Below, one piece after another: positions 25,101 to 40,100 of a stretch of 64,000 nucleotides of DNA; position 1 is the first letter of the stretch, and each line of letters opens with the position of its first letter. The position numbers were made by a program, and so were the translations under genes. Source of the DNA: Zerene cesonia (taxonomy: Eukaryota; Arthropoda; Insecta; Lepidoptera; Pieridae); assembly GCF_012273895.1 (NCBI RefSeq), contig NC_052118.1, positions 6,969,164-7,033,163 on the forward strand, written 5' to 3'. The notes under the pieces were generated by a model. The model did not search any database and was not told the DNA's origin. It was given only the letters and a program-made list of their open reading frames with translations.

Positions 25101-28100
25101 ACGTAGATAAATGACGGATGTTAGCAGAGATGAAGATAAACAGTTATATGAATATAGACAGCATTTAAAACGCAGTCACGTAGGACCAAGAGCAATATGT
25201 CAAAAGCGAGAAAAAATTGTTGATATAATCGTATCTGTCTACAGAGAGCCACAAAGGAGACTCCCCTGCTTTTGACGCCCAACCCACTAATATTTTACTC
25301 AACGGCCTATCACGCACCATAAATCAAACATTGTGGGCTGCTGTATTTAAAGCAGGGAAGCCATCTATTTATAGTACCTTCGTGATTCCGCAAAATTATC
25401 ATTCTTTCTGACAGTCACGTTTGGCCCGTGATAAACGTGTTTCGTTCAGTCGTGTTTGCCGAAATTATCAAATGAAGATGGATTGCGAGTTAAGGATAAC
25501 ACGAAATGTGTTTTTGGTTTATACAAATTATTAACTTTGAAGATGATTTTTGATGCAGATATCAAAAATGTTAAGAATATAAGCTTATTTTTATATTTTA
25601 CCAGCTCAGTTACCCGGTAAGACATAAAAAAGTAAATTTGTACGAGTCATTAATTTCTAAAGTACATCTACTGTATATTTATATCAGCATTGTTGACAAT
25701 CGAGATAAACAAATCACAATGTTTTCCAGACCTTCAAAAGTCACGTATCTTTTATTCAATCACCGTTGCCGAGTAATCGGAATCAGTGAGTTTAGCAAAT
25801 CAATTCGTTTCCATAGTTTTGTCAGCTGTCTCACCGAGAATATCCTGAATTATGCAGCGATGGAGCCCGTTATCAGTCGCATCAGACACAGAGATCCGCA
25901 TGCATAATAAAGTTCGCGTAATATTCCGATTCTGCGTTACAGTTCTTCAAGCAGCTTTCTTTAGCAAGAGGTTCTTCATTGACATACTTTTTGGAGCTTA
26001 TATGGGAAGTTTATCGCATGAAAGTTCTTCAAATTTATCATTATGCAAGTTTATTTGAAAGCTTATCAAGAAGGGTCATGGTTCGTAACTATCTGCCCAC
26101 ACCGGTGTCGTTGGGTTTGACATAAAAAGACATAACGGAAAGGACAACAGCAAAATATTAAATAAACAACACATAAATAGTTAATGTGGCTCAGATAGAG
26201 GTTGAGAGACTACTACAGTTTTTGGTAGAGGAGTTTTTGAGTTTTACACCCATTGTAACGAAGAAAAAGAGAACTAATTAAACCTTTTGCATAATATAGT
26301 GCTATATTTATTGAACTTATCTAGTAAATTTTCGACCCTTTTATTGAAAAAGCATACTAGGTCAGAAATGTTTTTCCATTTCCTTAAAAGATAAGAGGCG
26401 TTGGTATAACAAACAGATAAGTAACAGTGATTTATCCTGTTCATCAAGCTAAAATTGGATTAGTCTATAGACAACGGTAAAAATAGAATTTATGAGGTTA
26501 TCCTTCTATTAGTTAGCTTTTTGAGAAATTAACAATCTTATTTTATGAAGTTCCAAAACAATTATTTTTTTAGTCATCATCATCAGCCCATATATGTTCC
26601 CACTGCTGGGACACAGGCCTCCTATGAGGGTTCAGGCCATAATCCACCACGCTGGCCAAGTGCGGGTTGGCAGATGTCACATGTCGTCGAACTTTTGATT
26701 CTTGGACATGCCGGTTTCCTCACGATGTTTTCCTTCACCGTTTTAAGCAGTGGTGATGTAATCCACATGTGCAGATAAATTGAAAAATCAATTTATTTCC
26801 TGCCCGCTCGCCCCGGTTTCGAACCTCGACTTATCGATTTTGAAGTCCGAGGTTCTCACCACTGAGCCACCAATTCGACAATTTTTTTAGTACATTCAGA
26901 AAATTATTTGTTTCGAAATTATATGTGCATATGGTTTATTTTGTTCTCATAAATTTACGGTATGAAATCCTCATATTTTCAATTGCAAAATTATGCTAGC
27001 ACACCTGGTACTTAATGTAATTTTTTTATGATGACACAAAACAAAACAAAAATCTTTATAGACATTTCGTAGTTGCTATAATGGGCTATCACATACTTTT
27101 ACTTCAATGATCATCAAATGAAATTCAAATCTGGTTTTCCTTGTTTCGTGGAATTGGAACCGAAATAAACATTAAGAAATTTGTAGTGTTTGTCTTGTTT
27201 GTGTTACATGCAGGTTAATGACCCGGCTGACGGGATGTTTTTTTAAATGACTTTTTACGAGGGCCTCGAGGATACAGCAAGACACCTGACGGGGAAAAGA
27301 AATGTAATTAAGGAGAACTGAGCTCGGCGTTTGTCTTGTTACTTAATTCTTTAAAAATTTAATTCATAATAGGTTACTAAATCAAAGCTGGAACTATATA
27401 CGTACAAAACGTTTTCAAACAATATCTGATTCAACTAGTTTAAAAATAATTATACTTTTAAGAATCACAAAATCTGGTTGCTGTTTTTATTAACACGAAA
27501 GCTGTTAAATATCTTTATTCTATAACCACTAATTATTCATCACATTACCGAATTCAGTCGGATCTAAGATTTATATCTTCCCTTATTAATGGAGGCCAGA
27601 TGTGTGTTGAATGTCGAGATCACGTGAGAAAATAAAGTATACGTTACTGGGGTAGATAACAGTAATGGCCCGCAGATACTAATGATTTTTGCAGCTGACA
27701 AGAAACTGCTTTGAGTCAATCTCTTCGTCTGTGACTCAGACGCTGATTCATAGTAATTTATGTAAGCTTTATTAATTTTTATTTCAATGTGTTATTCGTG
27801 TGTATGCTTAATGCAATGCATTAGATTATATAAACTTATATTGTAAAGAACAAAGAAGAAATGTTTTTATTAGCTTGTTACAGTTTTACTCAAAGACTTC
27901 TCGACCCATAAAATAAATTATTTTACGATTAGAAAGCTTTTTCCTTACCCTGTAATATATTTTTATTTTCTGCACGGTTCATTCAGAATCCGGGACAAGC
28001 CGCAAGTTATAATGTAATAAAGATAAATGATAAAAAAAAAATATTTAATTAGGTTATCAATTAAAATAATCTTTTATCTCTCTAACTATATAAAAGAGCG

Positions 28101-31100
28101 TTTAATTATTAAAATGCGAAAGAGCTTTAAGTAACGCATTGAGTTTTTCAATAGAATGTAATAATGCGGCCGAAATAGGGCAGCAACTTTTTGGAGAACA
28201 AAACAGTGGCTTATTTTTCAGCGTCCAGTGAAATAAAAATATAAAAAGTTTAGCGTTCCTCTTGTCCTGTCCTGTCCTCAATCCTGTAGTTTGCAGGTAG
28301 AGATAATACTTGACCGAGATTCAATATTGATTGTTTCGTCAATTGTGCTTTTAGCCTTTTTTCGATATTTTATTCATAAACGATGAAAACACGGTAAGTT
28401 AAATTTAACTCCTATTAAATAAAAATGAATCGTCAAATGTGTTGCTAAGCGTAAAACTCGAGAAAGGGTCGACTTAGTTGGCGCTTTTATTTTAACGTTT
28501 TTGTGAAGATACAAGGAAGGTTCTTATGAGAAACGTGCACGTGTGAAGCCGGTGCGGACCGCTAGTACTAAAATAGAAATTGATACGATTTTTATTTAAA
28601 TTGATATGATAATAGATAATGAAAAACTACGTTACTCAGCTGAAAAAATAAAAACATGTACGACAAGGAAACTTAAATTTTTGTAATTAAATAACTAAAT
28701 ACATTGTACGATCTAAGCTTACCATGGCATTAACAAACCCCCACAACTTAAAGTATTTGAAGTTTCTTTTGTGTTAACTTGCAGACTTACAGGCATTGTA
28801 GGTTGGAGAGCTCTACACATGTCGTGACACTCGACGTCGCCTACGCAGCTTAGAGCTATTCTTTTCTTCTTACCACGTGGTTGCGACGTTGTTTTGTTTG
28901 CATAGCCGTGTCATAACAATAGTCCAGTCAGAAATTGTTTTCAATATTTTGCAGGTTCTTTAGATTCGCAGTTTTAGGTGTGATATAGAAAGCGTGACTT
29001 TATTATATTGAACTAAATTGGATAACTAGATTTGTATGTGTAGTTTCAGTAGCCATTAACAGATTATTTTTTATTGATTCTACGCTTACATTTGAACGAA
29101 TAAGATTAGAAATTATAACAATACTGACGTAAGGTCTACATTTATCTGTATAAATTAATAAAACACCACATACATTTTATCTCCAATATCAAATATTGCC
29201 TTTTTTTACCAAAATATCGTATGAAATCAAAGCAATAAATTATATACATCTGATTCGTGAACGCCTTTGTTTTTATATAACAGATATAATGTATTCTCGC
29301 GTAAACAACAAAAGTAATAAACTGAGACAAGAGGGAGGAATATTTGCCTATGTAATAAACAGTCGCGCCATCAAGGAAATCGAAACATTAACATCCTTAC
29401 TCCATCTCTCCGTAAATGAAAAGACAATTTATTAGCCGGGAATTTTTATTGAATTTTATTGCATTTTTCAAGAAACGTTTCGAGTTTTATTAAGAATTTA
29501 TTGCCGACTAGTGTGTACGGCACGATTTTACGCTAAAGTTTCTTGGATTGAACTAAGATAACATATTAAAGATGTGTCTGTTCATAGCTTAACCTAAGTC
29601 TATTGATTGAACCTACCAATTGATTCGGAGTTAAGTGATGAATAAGGATCACATAGAGATGTTTCGTATATACAAAAGTCCATAGTGCTTACAAATAAAT
29701 CACTAGGATCGTTTTTCTAAAAGTTGATTAAGCGCACCATTTGTAAACATACTTATATATTAAAAGCAGTAGACGGTATGGCGCCTTGTCGGTCAGCGAT
29801 TCGCAATAATTAATGTAGAGTAACCTAGTTTTGTATACTTACGACTTGCATGATGCGAATAAGGTGTAGCATGTGATTATTTTCCCGCGACTTTTGTTTT
29901 CGTGAAAATGTAGCACAGAACACTCATTTATTTAAAAAATTGTATTGATTTGTTTGATTAGTGTGTATATTTATATTGTGTATATTTATACTGTATTACT
30001 AGATATATTACTTTAATATGCAATCAGGAAACTTTAGTCACATAGAAATTGGTCGTCGTCATTACGTTCACTTAGGTACGCTGAGTTACAATTCGTCTTA
30101 TATCATCGTTCTTCAGTTATTTAGGTTGATATTTATGTTATCTCTTAAAGGAATATTGTAATGACTATGGCTCTATACAATTTGATAGTTTATATTGTCT
30201 GATTTGAGAAGGTACGTGACATAGATGAAGGGTAAGCTAAACATAACAAGGTGAACACCAAGATTTTTTAATATCTTTATAAATATCTCTCAATTACAAT
30301 GGAAGTTTAAATATAGCAATGTCGGATTTCTAGATTCAAATTGAAAAATCGCAGTAATTGAAGCTTAACTGAAACAAATCACTGCCGGCCACGTGAGCTA
30401 CGGCGTGTACCCATAAATCCAAATTGACACTAACTGGCTAATGTTGATCTGCCAACGCATTTGGGGTTCCACTTATGGTCAAATATTTTGGCAATAAAAC
30501 ATCTGTAATTATAGTACCAATTTATTTGTTGGACATATTCAACGAGATTTTGTACACATTTGAAAGTGTTTTTCTCAATATACATATATATACATATTAC
30601 TGAAATCAAGTTAAAACCATGAAGGAGCAAGAAAAATCGGCACATCTTTAGCTATAGATTAAGAATGTATTTGGAGGTTTCATTGTTATTAAAATTCAAG
30701 TTTGCCTGTATAATAAAGGCGCATAGGTATCTTTAAATTATCTTTTAGTATTATTAGTTTGACCTTCTATCTAACCTTGTAATCATACATTAAGAGCGCA
30801 TTTATAATCGAATCTCTAACTATCTCCATCGTTGCAAAATCGGCAACATCCGCATTGCTTCCATCAGACCCCCACGTCCTTTCATCATGGTTAGTTGCCC
30901 CTTACCATTATTATAATGGATGCTTTATTAAAATATAATACTCCAACTGCATAAAGCATTGATTATTATACCAAGGAACTATTTCGAGTTAATTATACTA
31001 ATAAATACAGTCATTTTTTATTTTATTTTATAAGATAATAACCACTATTAATGGTTAACAAGACGTGTCATGTCCCAGTTAGGGATACTCCGCGCCTAGT

Positions 31101-34100
31101 ACCTTCCAAATACACTAACTACGGATGTGTTGCAATCCTAAAATTGTTTGAGGAATAGAATTGGATGCGTTTCTCTAGACTTACGGATCTCTTACCCAAG
31201 TGGTTATATTAAATACTAAGCTCATTACCATGCAGTCAGTCTTTTTAAGGCTTGACAATTTTCCTGTCCTAAAGTCAAGAAAAATTTACTATAGGTATAA
31301 TAGTTCTATAATATCAAACAATTATAAATGATTGATGTACTAGTAAAGGGATAGATTGCAGCGTTTAGAACTCATTTATAACACAAAGAATGTATTTATA
31401 GTTTTATTTGTGGTTCAATTTCGCTAGAGAGGTTATGTCCGGTCTCGCCGTCGTGTTTGCATAATGGCAGTAGAAAATTGCTGCAGTGGTATCATCTAAT
31501 TTGATGATCCCCTGTTCGTATCAAGAACAATTCAGTATGGAGAGCGCGGTTGTAGAGAACTGCGCAACATCACTCATAATAGTTGTTTAAAAACATAATC
31601 TGTTTCAAATAATGGTAGTTTAGTGAGCGTGCTTGTTAAATTAAAATGAAGATTACGGAGTCCGTCGCTAGTGGAAATGAGGTGGATGTGATTAAAAGGT
31701 ACATTTTATATACTCTTTTTAGACTTTTATTTATCATAGTGGATATTTTAATAAATTTCTTAATGAAAAGTCATACTGATTTTCTTAGTTAATTTTATGG
31801 ATATACGTTAATATATGTTAAATAAAAAAAAATAATTTCATTTTAATTATAAAATAATTTTTTTTTAAATGTCGACTTTATGAAGTGAAAACATTTATGG
31901 CATAAGGATTTTAAAAGCTATACCATGTCTATGTTCAGTTCACATTGAATTAACATTAGGTATGAAGGTGTAAGGGAAGGATAGAAGTGAAACCATTGAC
32001 TTGTCCCTCGCCCTACTTCCGGACGTATCAATGTTATAAACACGACTCGTCCTTAAAGCCGGGTCATCGACCGCTTACGTGAAGAATGCCTGTTAACAAG
32101 GGTGGCATGCAATTAAATTTAAAATGCACCGAAATGCGGACACTGCACGCAACCTGACACCAAATTAGAAGGCGACACGGTCTATTTTGTTCGCCATAAC
32201 AGATGTTCGGAAATGTGTCGTTTATATTCGAGATTCATAGCCCATTTTGTTGGGTAAATTTTAAATGTCTCTTAAGTAGGGTCGGGTATAAGCGACGTAA
32301 TCGGAAAGGGTACATTTTTAAACTGGTTGACTTTTTATAGATGAGCTAAATATGGCTCTTCAATATTATAATTTTCGCAATATTATGTTGAACAACAAAA
32401 GGACTTAAACAATTAAATTCTTTATTTGCTATTATTATTATTTCGAAATCAACTATATTTATCGATAGATACATAATTTTCTATTTTAGTAAACAAAGTA
32501 AATTTTGTCAAATTGCCAATTCATATAATTTTATTATTTATATTCGATTCCCGAAAAAGCTCAAAGACCCGAACAACAAATATTTAAACAAAGGGCATCC
32601 AAAATTAAATTACTTACGGAGATCGGAAAAACGATCAAAATGTGATTTACTCTCGCTTTTAGCTGAACCAGTCTGAGTAAAATCGCACTCAATCCCTTTC
32701 AGAATTTTTCCCTAGCGCTGAAACGTTCAAGTACAATAACTACGTTCAACGTAAAAAGCCAGTTACTACAGACGCCCATTGATCACCAGGCGGGCGGCCG
32801 GCGAGCTCTAACGAAAGGGAACGCTACGAAACCTACGCTTATTTTAACTAACCATGCAACGAACTAAGCAAAAGCTCTGCCCGTCAAAACCTAACCTAGC
32901 ACTTCACGCAATAAAGTCCAATATGAAACACGCTTCCAGCGCAGTTCTGCTTTTACTTTCGAGGCGACATTCTATAACACCAAATGTATATGTAGTACGT
33001 ATTCAGTAGTATTTGTTACGGCGTACAAAGATTAGTAAGGTTTTAGATAGCGTCAGCTTTTCGTGCGAGCGGATTTATTTGTTCGCATTTAAAGCTTTCA
33101 CGGTGCGCGATGAAAAACTCATGTATAACGAACTTTTATACTTTAAAACCATGCGAAATGACGATTTATGTGAAGTTGCTTTTAAAATCCTCACTTTGCT
33201 CCACGTTTTGAATTGTCAAAGAAAGTAATGAATTGCTATTACCTGTTTAAAGTATCCTTAATTTTGTTTCCTATTTTCATGTAATATATGTATGACCTGA
33301 GGGCTATTTCATCTAAATAATTTTTTTTTATAGATAATAAAAGGATATCTCAGTGATTCTTGCAAAATATGAGACTATTAAGGGCAACTTCAATTGATAC
33401 GATTTAGGTGACGAGGGTAACTGAAATATTTCTTGATGGGATTAGTTTGCTACCATGTAGGGGATAAGAAAGTAATCCGTTTTATTTATGAACTAAATAC
33501 ATAAGCTTAACCATATAGAATAGACTTGGCGTCTCCACAGCGGCGCGTCACAACACGTAACTCTTCCCATTTGTCAAGATTACATTTCGGAAATAAACCA
33601 AGCTTGAAAAACCAAATAGTGTTGAATCAATAATTGTTTCATCAAATTACAACTTACCTACTACGTTTAGGAACAATGCTTTTCAATAAATGTACATTTA
33701 CAGTCTCCATTACATTGAAAACCAGATGAATAGAAACTTATATAACTTAATTATATTCCTTAAGTAAATCAGTTGATATTAATAGTATCAGTTCGAGTTC
33801 TGTCAATGCTTATATAGAATCTGTTTAGAGTATTAGAACATATAGAATCGATGTATTGGCTTAGCTCAATACTTTAGCAGCAACTGGAATGTGTATTTGA
33901 GATTCATACATTCCGTCCATGCACGAAAAATAAAATTTACTTCCCGATAAAGTTCCTTACCGTTTCGTATTGCCTTCACAAATCGATTTTACACGACATT
34001 TTGTGTATAGGCGCTGTTCTTATGTTGCTGGTTAGTTTTTATTAAGCATAAGTTTGTGAAAGAAGAATTATTCTAGGATGGTTCGCGTTTGTTTTAAAAT

Positions 34101-37100
34101 ACAAATATAAAATTAATTCTCAACTTGTTCTTAAATTAGGTAGAGCATTGTGGTGTATTTAAATAAGTGAAGAGATTACCTATCCCTTACCATGAAGAGT
34201 GAAGTTTAATATTTTAATATCACCTACAAAAAATAAAGTTCTTTCTTAAAAAGGAAAATTCTCCTTTCCGTACCATAATTCTCTGTCAAGGGGTGCCAGC
34301 TGCCAAGTTAAAAAACGTGGCAGTGCCTTGTAATATGCTTCGCGTTCAAAATTAAAGACTCTTGCATCGAGTACTACATGCCGTAGTATACTCAATTTTA
34401 ATTGTTAAGTAGATACATTGTCACAAAGCGTGAATATTTTATCAATAATCCGGTTTTTAAAGACCTCGTTTAACGAGGCCTTTGGGCAAAATCAATACAT
34501 CATAACTTTCAATTATGTACCAATGTAAAATGGATACAGGAAATGATAGGTAAATTGAATCGAGGTAGGAATTAACAATATAAAATTATAAATAACACGT
34601 TATCATACACTTAGTGGAACAAAAAGCATTAAAACAAATCTTTGTTGACGTTCATTGAAAACAATTGAATAGCAATAAAAACTGTTTACGAACTATTGTT
34701 TTATTACAGTCATTAATCGATTTTTATTCATAATTGAAACTACTAAATGCCAGCGGATGGTGTAGACAGGTTAATAATCACTACGGTACCGTTTAGTTGA
34801 TTAAAATAAACGTAGCATGTAATCCAGGTAAACCATTTACGCGGGAAACGGGAACGGAAATCAGACGCCGCCATATTGGATACGGAAATGGTATGCACGT
34901 CGCTTGACGATCTTCTGTATCGATTTAGTATTGGCATGCAGTTATATTATGTATGTGTTTTTATAGCAATGCTTTGTTTTTATTGGAAAACAATGCCAAG
35001 TATTGTGTAAACGTCGTATATTTTACATAAAACATTTATATTAGGTCAATAGCAGTAGGTAGCGTTTTGGTAAAAAATATTCGAAAAAATTATTACGAAA
35101 ATATAATAATCACTTAAAATCTAATACAGTTATATTTTTTTATATTATATTTTACAAGTATAGATAGCTAAACTAAATTTTTTATAAATAATATTCAACT
35201 TTCAAAATATATAATGCTATCTACTTTATTTCCTCCTCAATATTGCATATTATTTAATTATTATTATAATTCAAGAATTTGGAGGTCTGAAATACATATA
35301 AAATATTGGAGTAATAAATCCTGTACGTACAAATTAAAAAAAAAACTATTTTAAATATTCACATACATAGGGTCTGTTGAATTAACGAACGCTAATGAAG
35401 CACGACCGTATTTATTTCATCAACCGCAGACCCTCTTAATCTCGTCTAGTTCGTTAAAAATCATAAAAGTCAGCTCAAGTTTTATTATATTGTCTGTTCT
35501 TTACATACATTTAACGAAAATAAAATTTCGATGACTGCACTGTTTAGGCCGGCGTTACATAAAAAAAATTGTCGGAAATCGGGAATCTGTAAATTAAAAA
35601 AGTACCTATACATCCTACTAATATTATAAATGCGAAGGTTTCTAAGGATGTGTGTGTGTTTGTTGCTCTTTCCCGCACAAGCTACTGAACCGGTTGCAAT
35701 GAAATTTGTTGCGTGGACAACTGGACAACTGAAATAACATATAGGAAACTTTTTATCCCGATATTCCTACGGGATACGGACTTACGAGGGTAAAACCGCG
35801 GGGCCCAGCTAATAGCAGCTAACTTTGTGGTTTGTGAGAAATACCATAGATCACATAATACGATACTAGTAATACCTAAATACAAAGAATGTAGTAATTA
35901 TGTTTTTATTTTATGGAATTCGGTTTTTATTTACGGACAAAATTTACCTAAGGAAAAGATAAACTTAGGAGTCTATTTATTTGTTCTAATGATAATTTAC
36001 CCTAAATAATAATAATAATTTATAATTACAGCGGGAAATAGAAAACAATTTTGTTTAGATTATTTATCTTATTTTCATGAAAAACGAACCTTATAAATAT
36101 TTTTAGAGTGAAACAGGAACCTAATTAATCACGTTACTAGAGCGGAAAATTGTTCCATGGGTATAAGTACCATAGCGCATGCTTCTACTCAAAATGTTAG
36201 CAAATAGAATATTTTGACCTGGAAACTGCGTTGTTTGCGGGTTAAGTGTTTGACAATTCATATTTACATAAAATCTGTATTGAAATAACATTGTTGCTAT
36301 AATAATATTAAAATGGAATACAATTTGGCATGATAACTTGGTATTGGGTAAGTTTAATGGCGTTATGCTTTAGATTTTGTTTTTCTTCTTATGTTTTATG
36401 GAAGTTATTAACACTTTGAGTTTTGCCCATCATAAATAGGTAAACATTGAAGAAATAAGTCACTTGTATTTTCATGCCTTACTCCCATTCAACGCCTTAC
36501 GAAAAACCTATTATTTTTGCGCTCAACACATAATTTGCAAACACATTAATCTTATCTTCATAAAGTTATGGAATCCTTTACAAAATGATAAGACGGAAAA
36601 CAATGCATAATCACTTCCGATTAAGAAAGTTCAACTATAAGCATAAGTCATTTTCTATTGTTCCTGCATTCCATTCAAAATAGATTATAACTAAGGCCGC
36701 ATTGAAACCGCTCTCTGGTATAGAACCAGAGCTTCGCCTTTGATTTATGGCATGAAATGGAACATCTTCATTTTATGAATTTCACTAGGTAGATATATTT
36801 ACAAATGTTTTGAACGTTTTATATATAAAACTAGCCTCTCGTTGAACAGGATGGAATTGGGGTAAAACTTTAGTGATATAGGTTACATTAATCATAATAT
36901 TATTTATTCAGCAGCTGTTGGATGAGATTATACTAATATTCAGCTCCACCTATTTCTTCGCAGGAGAAAGTAGCTGGAGTCAGGTGGAGGTAGTTCGCAA
37001 ACAATAATTTTTGTATGACCTTCAAGACATGTAACATCTTAGTCTCCCCGTGACCACGCTCGCTGTAAAGTGTTCGAAACGTCGGGCTAATAATATAATG

Positions 37101-40100
37101 CATAAATCGCGTTTAAAATCCGTTAAAAAGTCAATAATTTCTTAATGTCTAATACTCGCGTAAAATTAAACACAAGAACATTCGATGGGCATTATTTCAA
37201 AATATCTATATATCAACAGAAACTTTATCTATTTAATATTGTAAATTGAGGCTGAAAAACAAGCTTTGAATATTCACCTTTGCCCGCATATTCAAAAGAA
37301 AACAGTGAGTTTTTTTGTCAGTACTAGCAAATTATGTACATTCATCATCATGAGGTCTTCATATTAAGTGTATAATATGAAGCTCCGTCACTAGCAGAAA
37401 AAAATTCCTGTGAGAATAATTGAATTGACAGCATAATAAAGCATGAGGAGGTATTTATGTGCACCCCTGATCATACTTTATGCGGATTTCGCTATCCGTT
37501 GAACTGTATTGATCTGAGTAATAGATTTAAGATGAAGGTTATTTAATTTATATCCTACTAGCTTTCTGCCGGTAGATTCTTGTACATGGCCATAGAAAAC
37601 ATATACATTATACAGTCTGGTGTTTTATCTGCGTATTTCCCGTTACCGTGGCATTTCCATGGGATAGTAAGTTAAAAGTCCTTACACCACATTTTATCTA
37701 AGTCGATTGATAGTTTCAGACGTGAAAATGAGACAGACAGATAGAGTTACTTCCACATGTAAAATATTAGTGGGGAAAGTAGAGATTTGACTGCACTTCG
37801 TTTCTTGAAAATATAGGATTAATCAATTTCCAACGTGTAGATATTTTGTGTCGTAGATTCTAGCTAACATACAAATTTTATACCTTAAAATAAAATGAAA
37901 CAATAAATATTTTTGAATTTGTAACGGGATTAGTAAGGGGAAAAAATGTCGTTCCTAACTATTAGTAGTAAACAGATTCCATTCGGAAATAGCTTTTTAC
38001 CTTGACGGTACTATTCAAAGATTCCAAAACTTCATTTTATGTGAGAAGTATTTTCTAATTACACGGTTACCTGAACGTTTTAATGAGAATCTTGGGAAGT
38101 TTTAGTTTTAAGGAAGATCGATTTCACGCATTTGTTAGACGAGATATTGATGAAATTAAAAGACTTACTTGAAATTTATTATCAATATTTTATGTAATAA
38201 TATGTAAAACTGAGTATAGAAAGAATCAATAATTTTTTTTCAATTATTAAGATAATTACACAATCCACACGTGAGTGAAAATTTAAAATAGTTAATAAAC
38301 TCAATTAGGACTATTGTTGTTAGAGCATATACGAATTAATTAACATTTCCACATACAGAGGTATTTCCCATTGACAATACTATGTCTTATAACTTATTTA
38401 TAAACACTGTTCTCAAATCAATAAACCCTTCCAGCTGCTTCTCAATCCCAGCAAACAACATGTCTGGCGGGTTCCACGTCTCAAGGGGTACGTTCGGGGA
38501 CTCGGAGATGTCTGGCAGCAGCGCTCCGCCCCTCCCGAGCCCGGCGTCCGCGGGCGCCGCGCTGGTGTCCCCGGAGACGCTGAGCCGCCATAGTAGCCCC
38601 CCGCCGATACCAGCTCACCCTTCATGCCAGCCAGCGCCTTCGTGTTCATCCCATCATGTTCATATGGAGTCACCGTTGAGGTTGGTAATTCTTATAGCAT
38701 TATACCTAATACATATATTTATTTGTGATTAGCTGTTCATGGGCTTGTGTGTTGGTTCATACTGATTATTTGTATATAGTCAGGATGACGAACTAGAAAA
38801 TATTAAGGTGTTTACTTTTAAATTATAAATACGCTAAAAACCTTGCAATTAAAATATAACATTTATGTCGGTGCTTTCACTACATATAATAAACAAAGTC
38901 GCTTTCTCTTTCCCTATGTATGCTTAAATCTTTAAAACTACGCAACAGATTTTGATGGGGTTTAATGATAGATAGGCTGATTCAAGAGGAAGGTTGTATA
39001 TAATAAAATCTATTAATCTACTCCGAATTTAACGCGTGCGAAGCGGACTAGTAAATTATAATTCATAGATACCTAATCTACTGTTAAAACAACGGGATGC
39101 AATGGATAAGTAGTAAACGAATATAATAAACGTTATATTCGTTTACTACTTATCCATTGCAACATAACAAATGTGGAATAATATAATAGCTTTAATTTCA
39201 TTTGTTTGGATGTTACAAATTGACTTCGTTTAGGGTAAACAGCTTTTTAGCTACCAAAATATCTTGCTTTTCCGTTTCTCATCCGCGGTTATTTATGGCC
39301 TTATTTGTAATGTATTTAAACGAGAATATAATAAAATTCCAATAATTATTAAACTAAATTGAGTATTGAGCCCGTTTACGAAAAAATATATTTATGGACA
39401 CGACAATGGACAATTTTTTATATCCTACATTTGTGGAAGTCTTTTGAATACACAACTACTAAGAATATTTGTAACAAATGAGCTGCACTGCGGTTGACTT
39501 TGGGTGTACAGTGCTCAGTTGGGTCGAAGCTGTGCAACCATAGGATATGTGGAAAACTATAACAAAGGACTATTAATTTGCATAAATTGTATTTCGCTTG
39601 CATCTTTCGGATACGATATATTCTAGGTTATTTAATACTTGTGATGGTTTATTAATGTATTATAATTAATCATTACAATTAGATCTTAATAATATTATAA
39701 ACGTGAAAACTTGTAAGTATGGTTGGATGGATACTTTATGTTACTCTTTCACGCGAAAACGGCTTATCGTATCTGTATAAAATTAGTACCTACAGAGATA
39801 GATTATAGTCTAGATTAGCACAAAGACTTTTTATACGGGTACCACACGAGTTACGGCGTGGTTTATTGTTAGAAATTAATAATTTATCACATCATTCATT
39901 TCTATCATACTTTAATTATGTACAATGACTCAGATTGTCAAGATATTTAAAATTCAGGAACCTGTGCTTTCAAATAACAATGTAATCATAAAAGTGCCAG
40001 AGGAGGCACGAAATACATTTTTTACTGTTTACGCTATTCTCTTTATTAAAGAAAATATGAAAGTATTCTATAATATTTTGAAACTACACAAAGGCGATAT

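Larger units (their letters stand above)
13151..38434. other. OtopLa intron 1 (25.3 kb)
   Basis: It contains a retroposon fragment (15074-15259), a mariner-like element around a gap (16192-17328), SINEs (17706-18020 and 26571-26875), Helitron-like elements (22294, 23391, 35613), a full retroposon (24577-24930), a 44-bp direct repeat (24962 and 27418) and the candidate alternative exon (31646-31698). GC-richer stretches around 21230-21620 and 32640-33000 are unexplained. I see no nested gene. Confidence 0.7.

Noticed and set aside
34455..34490. GC hairpin followed by T-rich sequence, terminator-like
   Set aside because: Short stem in a eukaryotic intergenic/intronic context; rho-independent terminators do not apply and it is likely chance.
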